A stretch of DNA of 9,323 bases from DALYLB01 sp046154695 (GTDB taxonomy: Bacteria; Acidobacteriota; Blastocatellia; RBC074): NCBI GenBank assembly GCA_046154695.1, contig JBJXFI010000158.1, positions 1 to 9,323 of the forward strand, written 5' to 3'. Below the pieces are notes generated by a model. It did no database searches. It worked only from the letters and a program-made list of their open reading frames with translations, and was not told the DNA's origin. Each line of letters begins with the position of its first letter. Position 1 is the stretch's first letter. Both the position numbers and the translations under genes were made by a program. Below, piece by piece: positions 1 through 6,926 of this stretch.

Positions 1-60
1 CGAAATGGAGGGTGTTGCCCGACGATGATAATGATGAATGTGGAAGTCGGCAATGGAAAC

Positions 61-81
61 CGGTTGTCGATTGCCGGTTGC
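61..81. repeat. three degenerate heptamers, consensus CGGTTGY
   Basis: Three heptamers lie in register: CGGTTGT, CGATTGC and CGGTTGC. The same heptamer vocabulary recurs between the diiron gene and the phosphatase operon (1577-1597, and inverted at 1644-1668), so this looks like a dispersed low-complexity intergenic repeat and not chance. Function is unknown. Confidence 0.55.
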
Positions 82-151
82 GGGGTTGATCAACGTTCGT
101 CAGTTGTTTACCATCTGCCCCGAAAATGGACTCTTCCCGGTTTTGTTTCGT

Positions 152-178
152 TTGTTCCGTGATTTCCGTTTATTCCGT
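152..178. repeat. three degenerate 9-mers ending in TTCCGT
   Basis: Three consecutive nonamers, TTGTTCCGT, GATTTCCGT and TTATTCCGT, share the TTCCGT core. A related TTTCG-containing stretch lies just upstream. The track is T-rich and unlike the GC-rich coding sequence around it. It could be a degenerate tandem repeat or a spaced protein-binding array; the sequence alone cannot separate these. Confidence 0.45.
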
Positions 179-287
179 TATCCTGCATTTTTTTCTTCAC
201 TTATAGCGGAACGCCGAACGTGCTTGTTGCCGCGCGCGCGGAATTTACCGACGATTGACCACCGACAACCAGGTCGAGGCTCCTCCC

Positions 288-641
288 ATGATTCTGGATA
301 ATCTGAACTTCCTGACGCTGGCGGTATTCGCTCCAATCCTGATCCTGATCGGCATTCTGGGGTTCGTGATTCCCGAGCACCGCAGCCCGACGAGCGGCGC
401 GGCGGCCTATAATATTTTCCACATCGTCTCCGGCGCGATCGGCGCGATCATCGTTCTGATCGGCCACGGATCCGCCATTCATTTGTTCAATACGGTCTTT
501 GGCGTGGTCGATCTGTACCAGGCGGCCGCGAGCGCCGCGGGCTGGTTCCCGAAACGCCACTTTCGATGGACGCGGATCGACGATGCCCTGCACATTCTCG
601 TCGGCCTGCTTCTGGTCGGAATCGGCACGATGGGACGCTGA
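288..641 (+). CDS. small four-helix membrane protein, DUF4383-like
   Basis: A 117-residue integral membrane protein. The ATG at 288 is preferred over an in-frame TTG at 255 because a GAGG sits at 276-279, eight bases upstream, and because the protein then begins just before its first hydrophobic helix. Four hydrophobic segments are visible at about residues 8-28, 37-59, 62-85 and 98-114. The last contains a DDALHILVG motif. Paired helices carrying an N/D-x-x-LH pattern before a final helix recall the DUF4383 family of small bacterial membrane proteins, whose function is not known. The assignment is from memory of the pattern and is tentative; that it is membrane-embedded is clear. It is followed by an intrinsic terminator at 694-740, so it is probably monocistronic at its 3' end and not in an operon with the diiron gene. 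Confidence 0.72.
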   Translation: MILDNLNFLTLAVFAPILILIGILGFVIPEHRSPTSGAAAYNIFHIVSGAIGAIIVLIGHGSAIHLFNTVFGVVDLYQAAASAAGWFPKRHFRWTRIDDALHILVGLLLVGIGTMGR

Positions 642-693
642 ACCGGTTTCGGCGAAAATTCGGACATCCAAATCCCCCTCCGGCTCGTAAAGT

Positions 694-740
694 ACGGCAG
701 GCATGCGGGCCTTTCGCCCCGTGCCTGCCGTTTCCATTTT
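694..740 (+). terminator. intrinsic terminator
   Basis: A perfect 10-base stem, ACGGCAGGCA (694-703) with TGCCTGCCGT (722-731), can be extended inward by a GC-rich helper stem. It is followed at once by a T-rich run ending in TTTCCATTTT. It separates the small membrane-protein gene from the diiron gene. It also argues against any start of the downstream gene inside 703-731. Confidence 0.75.
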
Positions 741-783
741 ACCGGGAAGAACATCCTCGAAGAGTCACGCAGGAGCCAAAACC

Positions 784-1575
784 ATGCAATCAGAGATTGA
801 CCGCTACATTTCCGTTTCCGCGAGAATCGACACCAGCGACATCGACTGGGAAGAGGCCCGGGACGCCGGGTTGAACGAAGACGAAAAGTTCATTCTCACT
901 TATTTCTCGGATGTCGAGGGGCAGACCATCCGCTATTTGAAGATGCTGCTGCAGATGAAGATCGCCTTCAAGCCCGCGATCGCGGCCTTTCTGACGACAT
1001 GGAGCTATGAGGAATTCTTCCATGGCTATGAGCTGGGGCGCCTGCTGGCGGTATGCGGCCATCCGCTGCCGGCGGATCGGCTGGAAAGCAACGTTCGCGG
1101 CTCGCGCTTCAATGAAATGCTCGAGGCGGCATTCGCGCCGCTGCTCTCGCGCGTCTTCCATCATCAGTTCCCCGCGGTCTACCTCTCATTCGGCGCGATT
1201 CAGGAGATGACGACGCTTCGCGGGTATGAACACCTCAAGCAGTTCACGCGCAATCCCGTGCTCAAGACCCTCTGCGATCGGATCGCGCGGCAGGAGCGGC
1301 GCCATTTCGCATGGTACTTCAATCACGCGCGCGAGCTGCTGGAACAGTCCCGGGGGGCGCGCGTCCTGGCCCGCCGCCTGCTTGAATTCAACTGGGTGCC
1401 GGTCGGCGCGGGCATCAAGAGCCCGGCCGAAGTCAACCGCCTCTTCTCCACCATCTTCCCCACGGAATCCGCTCGCGCCCTGGTCCGCGAGGTCGACGCC
1501 AAAATGGGAACCCTGCCGGGCCTCGAGGGAATTCGCCTGATGGAGCCCTATTTTCAAAAAGCGGGAGCATTGTAA
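784..1575 (+). CDS. ferritin-like diiron protein, acyl-ACP-desaturase type
   Basis: A 263-residue, mostly helical, soluble protein with the full carboxylate/histidine ligand pattern of the diiron oxygenase fold. Candidate ligands are E45, E77 and H80 (in EEFFH), E141 (in QEMTTLRG) and E171 with H174 (in QERRH). Order and rough spacing match plant-type soluble acyl-ACP desaturases, where an EENRH and a DEKRH motif flank an isolated Glu. The likely chemistry is O2-dependent oxidation, possibly desaturation of an acyl chain carried on ACP or CoA, in the cytoplasm. The substrate cannot be told from sequence, and the protein is shorter than plant enzymes (about 260 against about 360 residues). The ATG at 784 is chosen because AGGAG lies at 771-775, eight bases upstream. 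An in-frame ATG at 703 would lie inside the preceding terminator hairpin. There is no sign of a ferredoxin partner nearby. Alternatives are another ferritin-like oxidase or a hydroxylase. Confidence 0.8.
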   Translation: MQSEIDRYISVSARIDTSDIDWEEARDAGLNEDEKFILTYFSDVEGQTIRYLKMLLQMKIAFKPAIAAFLTTWSYEEFFHGYELGRLLAVCGHPLPADRLESNVRGSRFNEMLEAAFAPLLSRVFHHQFPAVYLSFGAIQEMTTLRGYEHLKQFTRNPVLKTLCDRIARQERRHFAWYFNHARELLEQSRGARVLARRLLEFNWVPVGAGIKSPAEVNRLFSTIFPTESARALVREVDAKMGTLPGLEGIRLMEPYFQKAGAL

Positions 1576-1576
1576 T

Positions 1577-1668
1577 CGGTTGTCGGTTGCCAGTTGGTTA
1601 TAGCTGCGGGGTCGCCCACTTCAGCGCACATACATTAACAAGTACAACCGACAACCAACTGGCAACCG
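1577..1668. repeat. inverted repeat built from CGGTTGY heptamers
   Basis: A perfect 16-base inverted repeat, CGGTTGCCAGTTGGTT (1584-1599) and its complement (1653-1668), is separated by 53 bases. The left arm lies in a run of three heptamers (CGGTTGT, CGGTTGC, CAGTTGG; 1577-1597). The right arm holds the same units on the opposite strand, with further copies to about 1685. It begins two bases after the stop of the diiron gene and ends just before the phosphatase promoter. It could fold in RNA as a long hairpin, but no T-run follows, so it is not a typical intrinsic terminator. It shares units with the repeat at 61-81. Confidence 0.7.
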
Positions 1669-1687
1669 GCTGCAGCCGAGAACCGAC

Positions 1688-1717
1688 TTGACTCCCCACG
1701 CCCCTCCTTCGTATCCT
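1688..1717 (+). promoter_or_regulatory. candidate sigma-70 promoter of the phosphatase operon
   Basis: TTGACT (1688-1693, 5 of 6 to TTGACA) and TATCCT (1712-1717, 4 of 6 to TATAAT) are separated by 18 bases. Transcription would begin near 1724, leaving a leader of about 40 bases before the ATG at 1766. The TTG that would give the longest open frame (1688) is the first triplet of the -35 box, which argues against translation starting there. The match is modest and unproven. Confidence 0.45.
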
Positions 1718-1765
1718 GCCCGCGTTTCCCGGAACAAACAGACCCTATTCCCGTATCTCGTAACG

Positions 1766-4276
1766 ATGCTGCCAAGAAGACTTCTCGTCAAAAAGACGCG
1801 ATGGATATGGATTGTCCTGCTGGCGCTCTCGCCGGTTGCGTACGCAATCAACATCGCGCTCATTCTGAAATACGATCCGAACGCGAACCTGCAGATGGCG
1901 ATCGACCGGTCCGAGGCCATCAGCATCGCATCGCGGTATGCCGTATCGAAGGGGGTCAACGTCTCCGGTTGGACGACATTCTGTCGATTTCGGCCCGAAA
2001 ACAATCTGCGATTCTATTACAAATTGAAATCGGGGGCGGACCGGGACCTGGCTCGCTCGCTGGCGCCCGAGGGGGTGATTCAGGTCCTGTTTCGAATCCC
2101 GGATCGATCGGAGAACATCGAGGTCGAGTTGAGCAAGGACGGCGCGCCGCTCGGCTACGTGCGGCGCGTGCGAAAGGATCAGGAGGCGGGAGAGATCGCG
2201 GAACCCGAGGCGCGGGAGCTCGCGATGCGTGCCATGCGGGAGCGGCTCCGCCAATACTCGATCAACGCAGATCCAGATCTCATTCTCCGCGAAGAGAGCG
2301 ACGAGGGGATCGTCACCCGCCGGTATACGTGGCAATGGCCCGCCGGCTCGCAGGCGGAATTGAAATTGCGGAGCATCCTTGAGGTTCGGGGCAACCGCCT
2401 GATGAGCGACCGCGTGGAGGCCGAACTCGACCGGGACTATGCGCGCCAATACCTGCACGCGCGCTCCTCGCTGCGGATCGTCAACGGCGTCATTTACGGC
2501 ATCGCCGTCCTGCTCGTTCTCATCTTCGGGATATATCGATTCGTTCAGCGGGTCAAGCAGAAAGAGGTCTCCTATTCCCGCATCGCGGTGTTGAGCCTGG
2601 TCTTCGCCGCGGGGTTCTCCTTTTTTATTCTGGTCACGGATGTCGCGATCTATGATGTTGCGAGCGCGCCCGGCTTTCCGGCGCCGGATTGGGTGATCCT
2701 CTTCACCTCCTGCACGATGTACGCGATCCTCGGCCTCTTTTTCGGCCTGGCCTATGGCAGCGGCGAGGGAGATATTCGGGAATCCTATACGGGCAAGCTG
2801 ACTTCGCTCGACGCGTTTCTGACCGGGAGGATCTTTTCGAGGAACGTGGCCCAGGCGATGGTCTGGGGCTGGGCCATCGGCGGCTGGATCTCTCTGGCGA
2901 GCGGGCTCGCGCGTCTTCCGTGGCAGGGGACGCCAGGGTACGGTGAGGATTTCGGCCCGCTGGATTCGTGGATCGGCCGGCTTGTGTGGCTGGCACCATT
3001 GACGGGATGGCTCCTCGACGTGGTGCTCATCACCATCATTGGCCTGCTTCTTCCATTGCCGTTCCTGCGCAGGCGATTCCGGTCGGACAAGGTGATCCTG
3101 CCGGTTCTCGCGGCCTTCGTGTGGATCGCGTGTTCGGCGCCTTATCTCTCGTTCCGTCCCTGGTATGGCATCGCGTTGATGGCGGTGGGGCGGGCGGCCC
3201 TCTTCCTGGCTGCTTTCTTCTATTTCGACCTTTTCACGGCCATGATCAGCATCGCTACGCCGACGCTGGTCACATCCGCCGTCGCGATGATCGCGCAGCC
3301 CGACCGGCAGATCCACGAGGCGGGCATCACGGCGCTGGTCATCGCGGGAATTTCGCTGGTCATGGGGATCCTCTTCTCCTTCCGGGGAAGGCGCTATCGC
3401 GAAAACGAGATTGGGCCCGTTTACGCGAAGAACATCGCCGAGCGGCTCTCGATGCAGGTGGAAGTCTCGGCGGCGCGGGAGGCGCAGAAGCGGCTGATGC
3501 CCGAAACCCTGCCGCAATCCGATTCGTTCGATATCGCGGCGGCCTGTCTGCCCGCGTTTGAGGTCGGCGGAGATTTCTATGATCTCTACGATCTCGATTC
3601 CGGAAAGATCGGCGTGCTGGTCGCGGAGGGGGGCGGAAAAGGCCTGGGCTCGGCCCTCTCGATCGCATTCGCCAAGGGGTTTCTGTTGCCGAAGATCCAG
3701 CCGGAGCCGCGATCGGAGCGAGACGCGGACAATTCCCCGACCGAGGTCATACGCGGGCTGCAGGATCGGCTGCTCAGCCTGCTCGAGGGCGAAGCCGGCG
3801 TCGGCCTGGCCTATGCGGTGATCGATCCCGCCGACGGAACCCTGCGATACGCCCGCGTAGGCTCGCACCCCATCGTGATCGTAGCGGGCGAAGGGGGATC
3901 GTCGCCCGCTTCCCTGCCGGAAGAGAGGGTCGTCAAATTTAAATCCACGCGCGGCAAAACCGGCTCTCCAGCCGGCTCTCCAGATGGATTGGGCGCCATC
4001 CTCGTCACCGAGGGAAGAATGGCGCTCAAGGGGGGGGATGCCGTGATCTTTTACACCGATGGCGTCGCGAAGGTGTGGGATCGAAAGGACTCTCCGCCCG
4101 AGTCCGAGTTCCGCCGGATCCTGTCGGACCGTCTCTCCGCGAAGAATCTTCAACAGGCGCTCGACAAGGGCATGCGCGAATGTTCCAAGCGCGCCAGGAA
4201 GGCAGGCGCCGAGGATGATCTGACCGCTGTGATCATTCGGCTCAGGAATGACCCGGGAGAGGAGACGCCGCAATGA
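1766..4276 (+). CDS. membrane SpoIIE/RsbU-type PP2C phosphatase with degenerate active-site motifs
   Basis: An 836-residue membrane protein. Layout: anchor helix at about 12-32; extracytoplasmic domain at about 33-236; about eight further helices between 238 and 540; a helical linker with the family's A-R-E-A-Q-K-R-L-M-P signature; then a SpoIIE-type PP2C domain to the end. Members of this family (RsbU, SpoIIE) dephosphorylate STAS anti-anti-sigma proteins in partner switches. Conserved here are GGDFYD (601-606), TDG (D765) and EDDLT (816-820). Altered are the DVSGKG motif, which reads EGGGKG (621-626, E replacing the metal-binding D); AGHNPP, which reads VGSHPI (698-703); and K769 where Glu usually follows TDG. 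It may be weakly active, of altered specificity, or a regulatory pseudophosphatase. Start: the ATG at 1766 directly precedes the anchor, but no clear Shine-Dalgarno is seen. It overlaps its paralogue by four bases. The extracytoplasmic part carries a duplicated pattern (A-x-x-A-x-x-x-x-x-x-x-G-V-x-x-x-G-W) like that seen before some CAAX-protease-like membrane domains. Confidence 0.85.
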   Translation: MLPRRLLVKKTRWIWIVLLALSPVAYAINIALILKYDPNANLQMAIDRSEAISIASRYAVSKGVNVSGWTTFCRFRPENNLRFYYKLKSGADRDLARSLAPEGVIQVLFRIPDRSENIEVELSKDGAPLGYVRRVRKDQEAGEIAEPEARELAMRAMRERLRQYSINADPDLILREESDEGIVTRRYTWQWPAGSQAELKLRSILEVRGNRLMSDRVEAELDRDYARQYLHARSSLRIVNGVIYGIAVLLVLIFGIYRFVQRVKQKEVSYSRIAVLSLVFAAGFSFFILVTDVAIYDVASAPGFPAPDWVILFTSCTMYAILGLFFGLAYGSGEGDIRESYTGKLTSLDAFLTGRIFSRNVAQAMVWGWAIGGWISLASGLARLPWQGTPGYGEDFGPLDSWIGRLVWLAPLTGWLLDVVLITIIGLLLPLPFLRRRFRSDKVILPVLAAFVWIACSAPYLSFRPWYGIALMAVGRAALFLAAFFYFDLFTAMISIATPTLVTSAVAMIAQPDRQIHEAGITALVIAGISLVMGILFSFRGRRYRENEIGPVYAKNIAERLSMQVEVSAAREAQKRLMPETLPQSDSFDIAAACLPAFEVGGDFYDLYDLDSGKIGVLVAEGGGKGLGSALSIAFAKGFLLPKIQPEPRSERDADNSPTEVIRGLQDRLLSLLEGEAGVGLAYAVIDPADGTLRYARVGSHPIVIVAGEGGSSPASLPEERVVKFKSTRGKTGSPAGSPDGLGAILVTEGRMALKGGDAVIFYTDGVAKVWDRKDSPPESEFRRILSDRLSAKNLQQALDKGMRECSKRARKAGAEDDLTAVIIRLRNDPGEETPQ
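3960..3983 (+). repeat. perfect 12-base tandem duplication within the phosphatase gene
   Basis: CCGGCTCTCCAG occurs twice in a row, in frame, giving a GSPA-GSPD peptide in a loop of the PP2C domain that has no counterpart in the downstream paralogue. It looks like a recent in-frame slippage duplication. Confidence 0.85.
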
Positions 4277-6750
4277 CCCGAAGAGCCTTTCTCGTTCTCT
4301 CGATCTCGGGGATCGCCGGGTATGCCCTGTTCTTCCTTCTCTTCCCGCGCCTCTCCCCGATCGCAAAATGGGGGGTCGAAATCGATCGACAATCCGCGAT
4401 TCTCAAAGCGGCGGCGGCGGGGCGGGAATTCGGCGTGGATCCCGCAGGCTGGACGAGCTATGTCTCCAACGAACACGAACGGGCGATCGAATATTATCTT
4501 TCCCAGCGAGTGAATCCCCTGCTCGGCGCGCGCCTGACTCCGATCCAGTCGGTCGTCACATTCGCCGATCTCAGATCGGGTCATCGCCTCATCGTCAGGC
4601 TGAACAGCCGCGGGGAGGTGCTGGGAATCGAGCACAGGGATCCTTCCTTGCCTCGCCGGCAGCCAGGCGGCTCGATCGGCCCCCCCCGGCCCGGGCGGCC
4701 TGGGCCGGGGGGGCGCTCCGGTCCTGATGACAATGCGCCCCTCGCCCAGCAAAGCGAAGCCGATCAGGCGCACGTAAAGGAGATCGCCGAAGATGCCCTG
4801 CGGAATCTTTTCGGTGACGCGTCGCGAGCCTTCTCTTCCCCTCCCAGGCATGGCGTGCATGCGGAGGGCAGCGAGTACACGTGGACGATCACCGACGAGT
4901 GGTTGAAACTCACAGTCGAGGCCTTCATTCAGAAGGGAAAGCTCAGCTCCTTGAAGCTGGAGACCACTCCGACCGAGGCGTTCAGGGCGCGATTGGACGC
5001 AGGGCGTCCGGGCAGCATGACCTTCTTCTCCAATATCGGCAATTTCATCCTGTGGCCGTCCATCATTGTGCTGATCATCCTCTATTTTGTCGGCCTGGCC
5101 CGCAAACAGATCAATCATCGGCAGGCGCTGGCGCTTCTTTTCATCAGCTTTGCGATCCTGCCGGCGGCGAATTATCTGGGAAGCTTTTACGACAATTTTC
5201 GCGAAGACTTCACCATCGGCGGCCCCTCCCGTCCGATCTATCTCGCCGAGCTGCTCGTCCCGCCGCTGATCTATCTGCTGATCTTTCTGGTGGTCTCGAC
5301 GGCGCTCTACTTTTTTCAAGCGACAGGATCGGCCATCTCCGGCGGCCTCGTGGGACGCCGGACGATCGATCTCGAACTGTTCCTGCGAGGCAGGCTGCTC
5401 ACGCGCCCGGTCACGGGCAGCGTTGTCGCCGGCATCTTCGCGGGCGGCGCGCTCGCCGTCATTCCCTATCTGGCTGCCGTGAGCGGAATCTTCGGGCCGG
5501 CCGTGCTCGATCTTTCGGATTTGAACGACATCTTCTCCGCGCGATGGCCGGCCGCCGCTTCGTTTCTCGATGGAAGCCAGTTCGTGGCCTCCATGGTCTT
5601 CGCGTTCCTGACGCAAATCATCGACAACTTCGTCCCGCGCAAATTCCTCGCCCTCTCCCTGACCTATCTGACGACGTTCCTCTCGTTCGCCGAGATTTCG
5701 CAGATTCAGACTCCGCTTTCGGCGGCGATCGCCGTGACGGCGGCGATCGCGCTGCTTCTGACCGGGATCTACTATCGCTTCGGCGTGCTTGCGGTCTTCT
5801 TCACGATCGCCGGCTGGCAGCTCGCGCTGAGCGCGGCGATCCTGTTCGGCCAGCCTTCCCCGTCGCTGCGCGCAAGCGGCACGCGCGTGGCGGGTCTTCT
5901 CTTCGCCTTCGGATTGGCGGGGCTCGCCGGGTTCTGGAAGTCCCGCAATGCCACGCCCGAAGAGATCGCCCCGCGCGATATCGAGCCGAATTTTCGCGTG
6001 GACCGGGAGCGATTGAAGGCGGAATTCGATGTCGCGCGGCGCGCCCAGGAGCACATGCTTCCGGACGCCCCGCCCACCCTCGCGGGCTTTCGGATCTCGG
6101 CCGTCTGCCTTCCCTCAAAGGAGGTCGGCGGCGACCTGTACGACTTCCTTCGCCTGCCGGACGGAAAGACCGGGATCGTCGTCGCGGATGTCTCGGGCAA
6201 GGGCGTTCCCGCGTCGCTCTATATGACACTGACCAAGGGCCTGCTCGACTCCGTCTCCGAGGACAAATCGGACCCGGGCGAGATCCTGCGCGAAGTCAAC
6301 CGGCACCTCTACACCGTCTGTCAGCGAAAGATGTTCGTCACGCTCTTCCTCGGCGTCCTCGATCCCGTGGGAAAAACCCTCTCCTATGCCCGCGCCGGAC
6401 ACAATCCGCCCGTGCACCGGCGCGCCCTCGATCGGGCGACCTCGCTGCTCAAGCCGCGCGGAATGGGCCTCGGCCTCAACAGCGGGCGAATCTTCGATCA
6501 ATCCCTGCACGTGGATACGATTCGGCTTCAGTCCCGCGACAAACTCTTCTTCTACTCCGATGGAATCACCGAGGCGATGAACGCGCGAAATGACGAATAC
6601 GGGGAAGAGCGGCTGATGAAGCTCGCCGAGAAGGTTGATGACCTGACCGCCGAGGCTTCATTGAACGCCGTGATGGAGGACGTCCGTATGTTCCTGGGAC
6701 CGAACCCGCCGCAGGACGATCAGACCCTCGTCGTCCTCGAGGTCGTGTGA
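4273..6750 (+). CDS. membrane SpoIIE/RsbU-type PP2C serine phosphatase, canonical active site
   Basis: An 825-residue paralogue of the preceding protein with the same plan: anchor helix (about 5-25), extracytoplasmic region (about 26-252), several helices between 253 and 560, a coiled linker with A-R-R-A-Q-E-H-M-L-P, then a SpoIIE PP2C domain (about 590-825). All expected motifs are present: GGDLYD (619-624), ADVSGKG (638-644), AGHNPP (708-713), SDGITE (762-767) and DDQT (815-818). It should be an active Mn/Mg-dependent Ser/Thr phosphatase whose usual target would be a phosphorylated STAS-domain anti-anti-sigma factor; no such gene is in the window. The extracytoplasmic part aligns with the paralogue around the G-V-x-x-x-G-W segment but carries an extra Pro/Gly/Arg-rich stretch (about 125-152), encoded over a strong GC hairpin. 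Start: ATG at 4273 overlaps the upstream stop (ATGA) and has AGGAG at 4260-4264, so translation is coupled. No convincing terminator follows. Confidence 0.92.
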   Translation: MTRRAFLVLSISGIAGYALFFLLFPRLSPIAKWGVEIDRQSAILKAAAAGREFGVDPAGWTSYVSNEHERAIEYYLSQRVNPLLGARLTPIQSVVTFADLRSGHRLIVRLNSRGEVLGIEHRDPSLPRRQPGGSIGPPRPGRPGPGGRSGPDDNAPLAQQSEADQAHVKEIAEDALRNLFGDASRAFSSPPRHGVHAEGSEYTWTITDEWLKLTVEAFIQKGKLSSLKLETTPTEAFRARLDAGRPGSMTFFSNIGNFILWPSIIVLIILYFVGLARKQINHRQALALLFISFAILPAANYLGSFYDNFREDFTIGGPSRPIYLAELLVPPLIYLLIFLVVSTALYFFQATGSAISGGLVGRRTIDLELFLRGRLLTRPVTGSVVAGIFAGGALAVIPYLAAVSGIFGPAVLDLSDLNDIFSARWPAAASFLDGSQFVASMVFAFLTQIIDNFVPRKFLALSLTYLTTFLSFAEISQIQTPLSAAIAVTAAIALLLTGIYYRFGVLAVFFTIAGWQLALSAAILFGQPSPSLRASGTRVAGLLFAFGLAGLAGFWKSRNATPEEIAPRDIEPNFRVDRERLKAEFDVARRAQEHMLPDAPPTLAGFRISAVCLPSKEVGGDLYDFLRLPDGKTGIVVADVSGKGVPASLYMTLTKGLLDSVSEDKSDPGEILREVNRHLYTVCQRKMFVTLFLGVLDPVGKTLSYARAGHNPPVHRRALDRATSLLKPRGMGLGLNSGRIFDQSLHVDTIRLQSRDKLFFYSDGITEAMNARNDEYGEERLMKLAEKVDDLTAEASLNAVMEDVRMFLGPNPPQDDQTLVVLEVV
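4681..4713 (+). repeat. intragenic 12-base GC hairpin
   Basis: CCCCCCCGGCCC (4681-4692) pairs perfectly with GGGCCGGGGGGG (4702-4713) across a nine-base loop. It lies inside the second phosphatase gene and encodes the Pro/Gly-rich linker of the extracytoplasmic region. The arms include an 8-C run (4680-4687) and a 7-G run (4707-4713). There is no T-run, so a terminator is unlikely. It could slow ribosomes or polymerase, or be a replication-slippage or sequencing-error hotspot. Confidence 0.85.
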
Positions 6751-6828
6751 AAAGCCAAATCCTTCGACGTTCCAAACCTGCCCCCGGAATCGGCTATTGA
6801 GGTTTTCCTGATACCTGTCGCAACAGTA

Positions 6829-6857
6829 TTGACATCACCCTCTCAGCATAATACAAC
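6829..6857 (+). promoter_or_regulatory. candidate sigma-70 promoter upstream of the disulfide module
   Basis: A perfect TTGACA (6829-6834) is followed after 17 bases by TACAAC (6852-6857, 4 of 6 to TATAAT). Transcription from here would carry the FNR-like dyad and the palindromic element in a leader of nearly 290 bases before the gene at 7153. A nearer promoter may exist, but none is convincing. Confidence 0.4.
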
Positions 6858-6905
6858 GGCCTCAATTTGAGTGATCAGGGATAGGCGGGTACGCTCGCAT
6901 AATCG

Positions 6906-6919
6906 TTGATTGTGATCAT
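6906..6919. promoter_or_regulatory. FNR/CRP-family-like dyad
   Basis: TTGAT-TGTG-ATCAT matches 9 of 10 bases of the FNR half-site pair TTGAT-N4-ATCAA. It lies about 50 bases downstream of the candidate promoter start, a position that would suit repression, or activation of an unseen nearer promoter. A single short dyad can arise by chance, and no regulator gene is in the window. Confidence 0.3.
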
Positions 6920-6926
6920 TCGATAT

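Larger units (their letters stand above)
1..254. other. non-coding leader region with degenerate short repeats
   Basis: No supportable gene was found in the first 287 bases. The reading frames that cross it are short, lack a ribosome binding site and resemble no family. The left edge could hold the last few codons of an upstream gene, for example a frame stopping at 26-28, but nothing supports that. The region contains two short degenerate tandem repeats, listed separately at 61-81 and 152-178. I saw no convincing sigma-70 promoter for the small membrane-protein gene that follows. Confidence 0.5.

Noticed and set aside
1577..1668. CRISPR-like array or intrinsic terminator
   Set aside because: The repeated units are degenerate 7-mers without unique spacers, and no T-run follows the inverted repeat.
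1745..4366. 873-codon open frame on the minus strand opposite the first phosphatase gene
   Set aside because: Its product is extremely Arg/Asp/Gln-rich with no domain-like pattern or hydrophobic core, and the opposite strand carries clear membrane and PP2C motifs. It is a high-GC antisense shadow.
4681..4713. intragenic terminator
   Set aside because: There is a strong stem but no T-run, and the frame stays open through it with conserved domains on both sides.
4150..6054. 634-codon open frame on the minus strand opposite the second phosphatase gene
   Set aside because: Same charge-rich low-complexity composition, and it spans the junction of two well-supported + strand genes.
4881..6593. 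570-codon open frame on the + strand inside the second phosphatase gene
   Set aside because: Arg/Ser/Pro/Ala-rich out-of-frame translation; the overlapping frame carries all the catalytic motifs.
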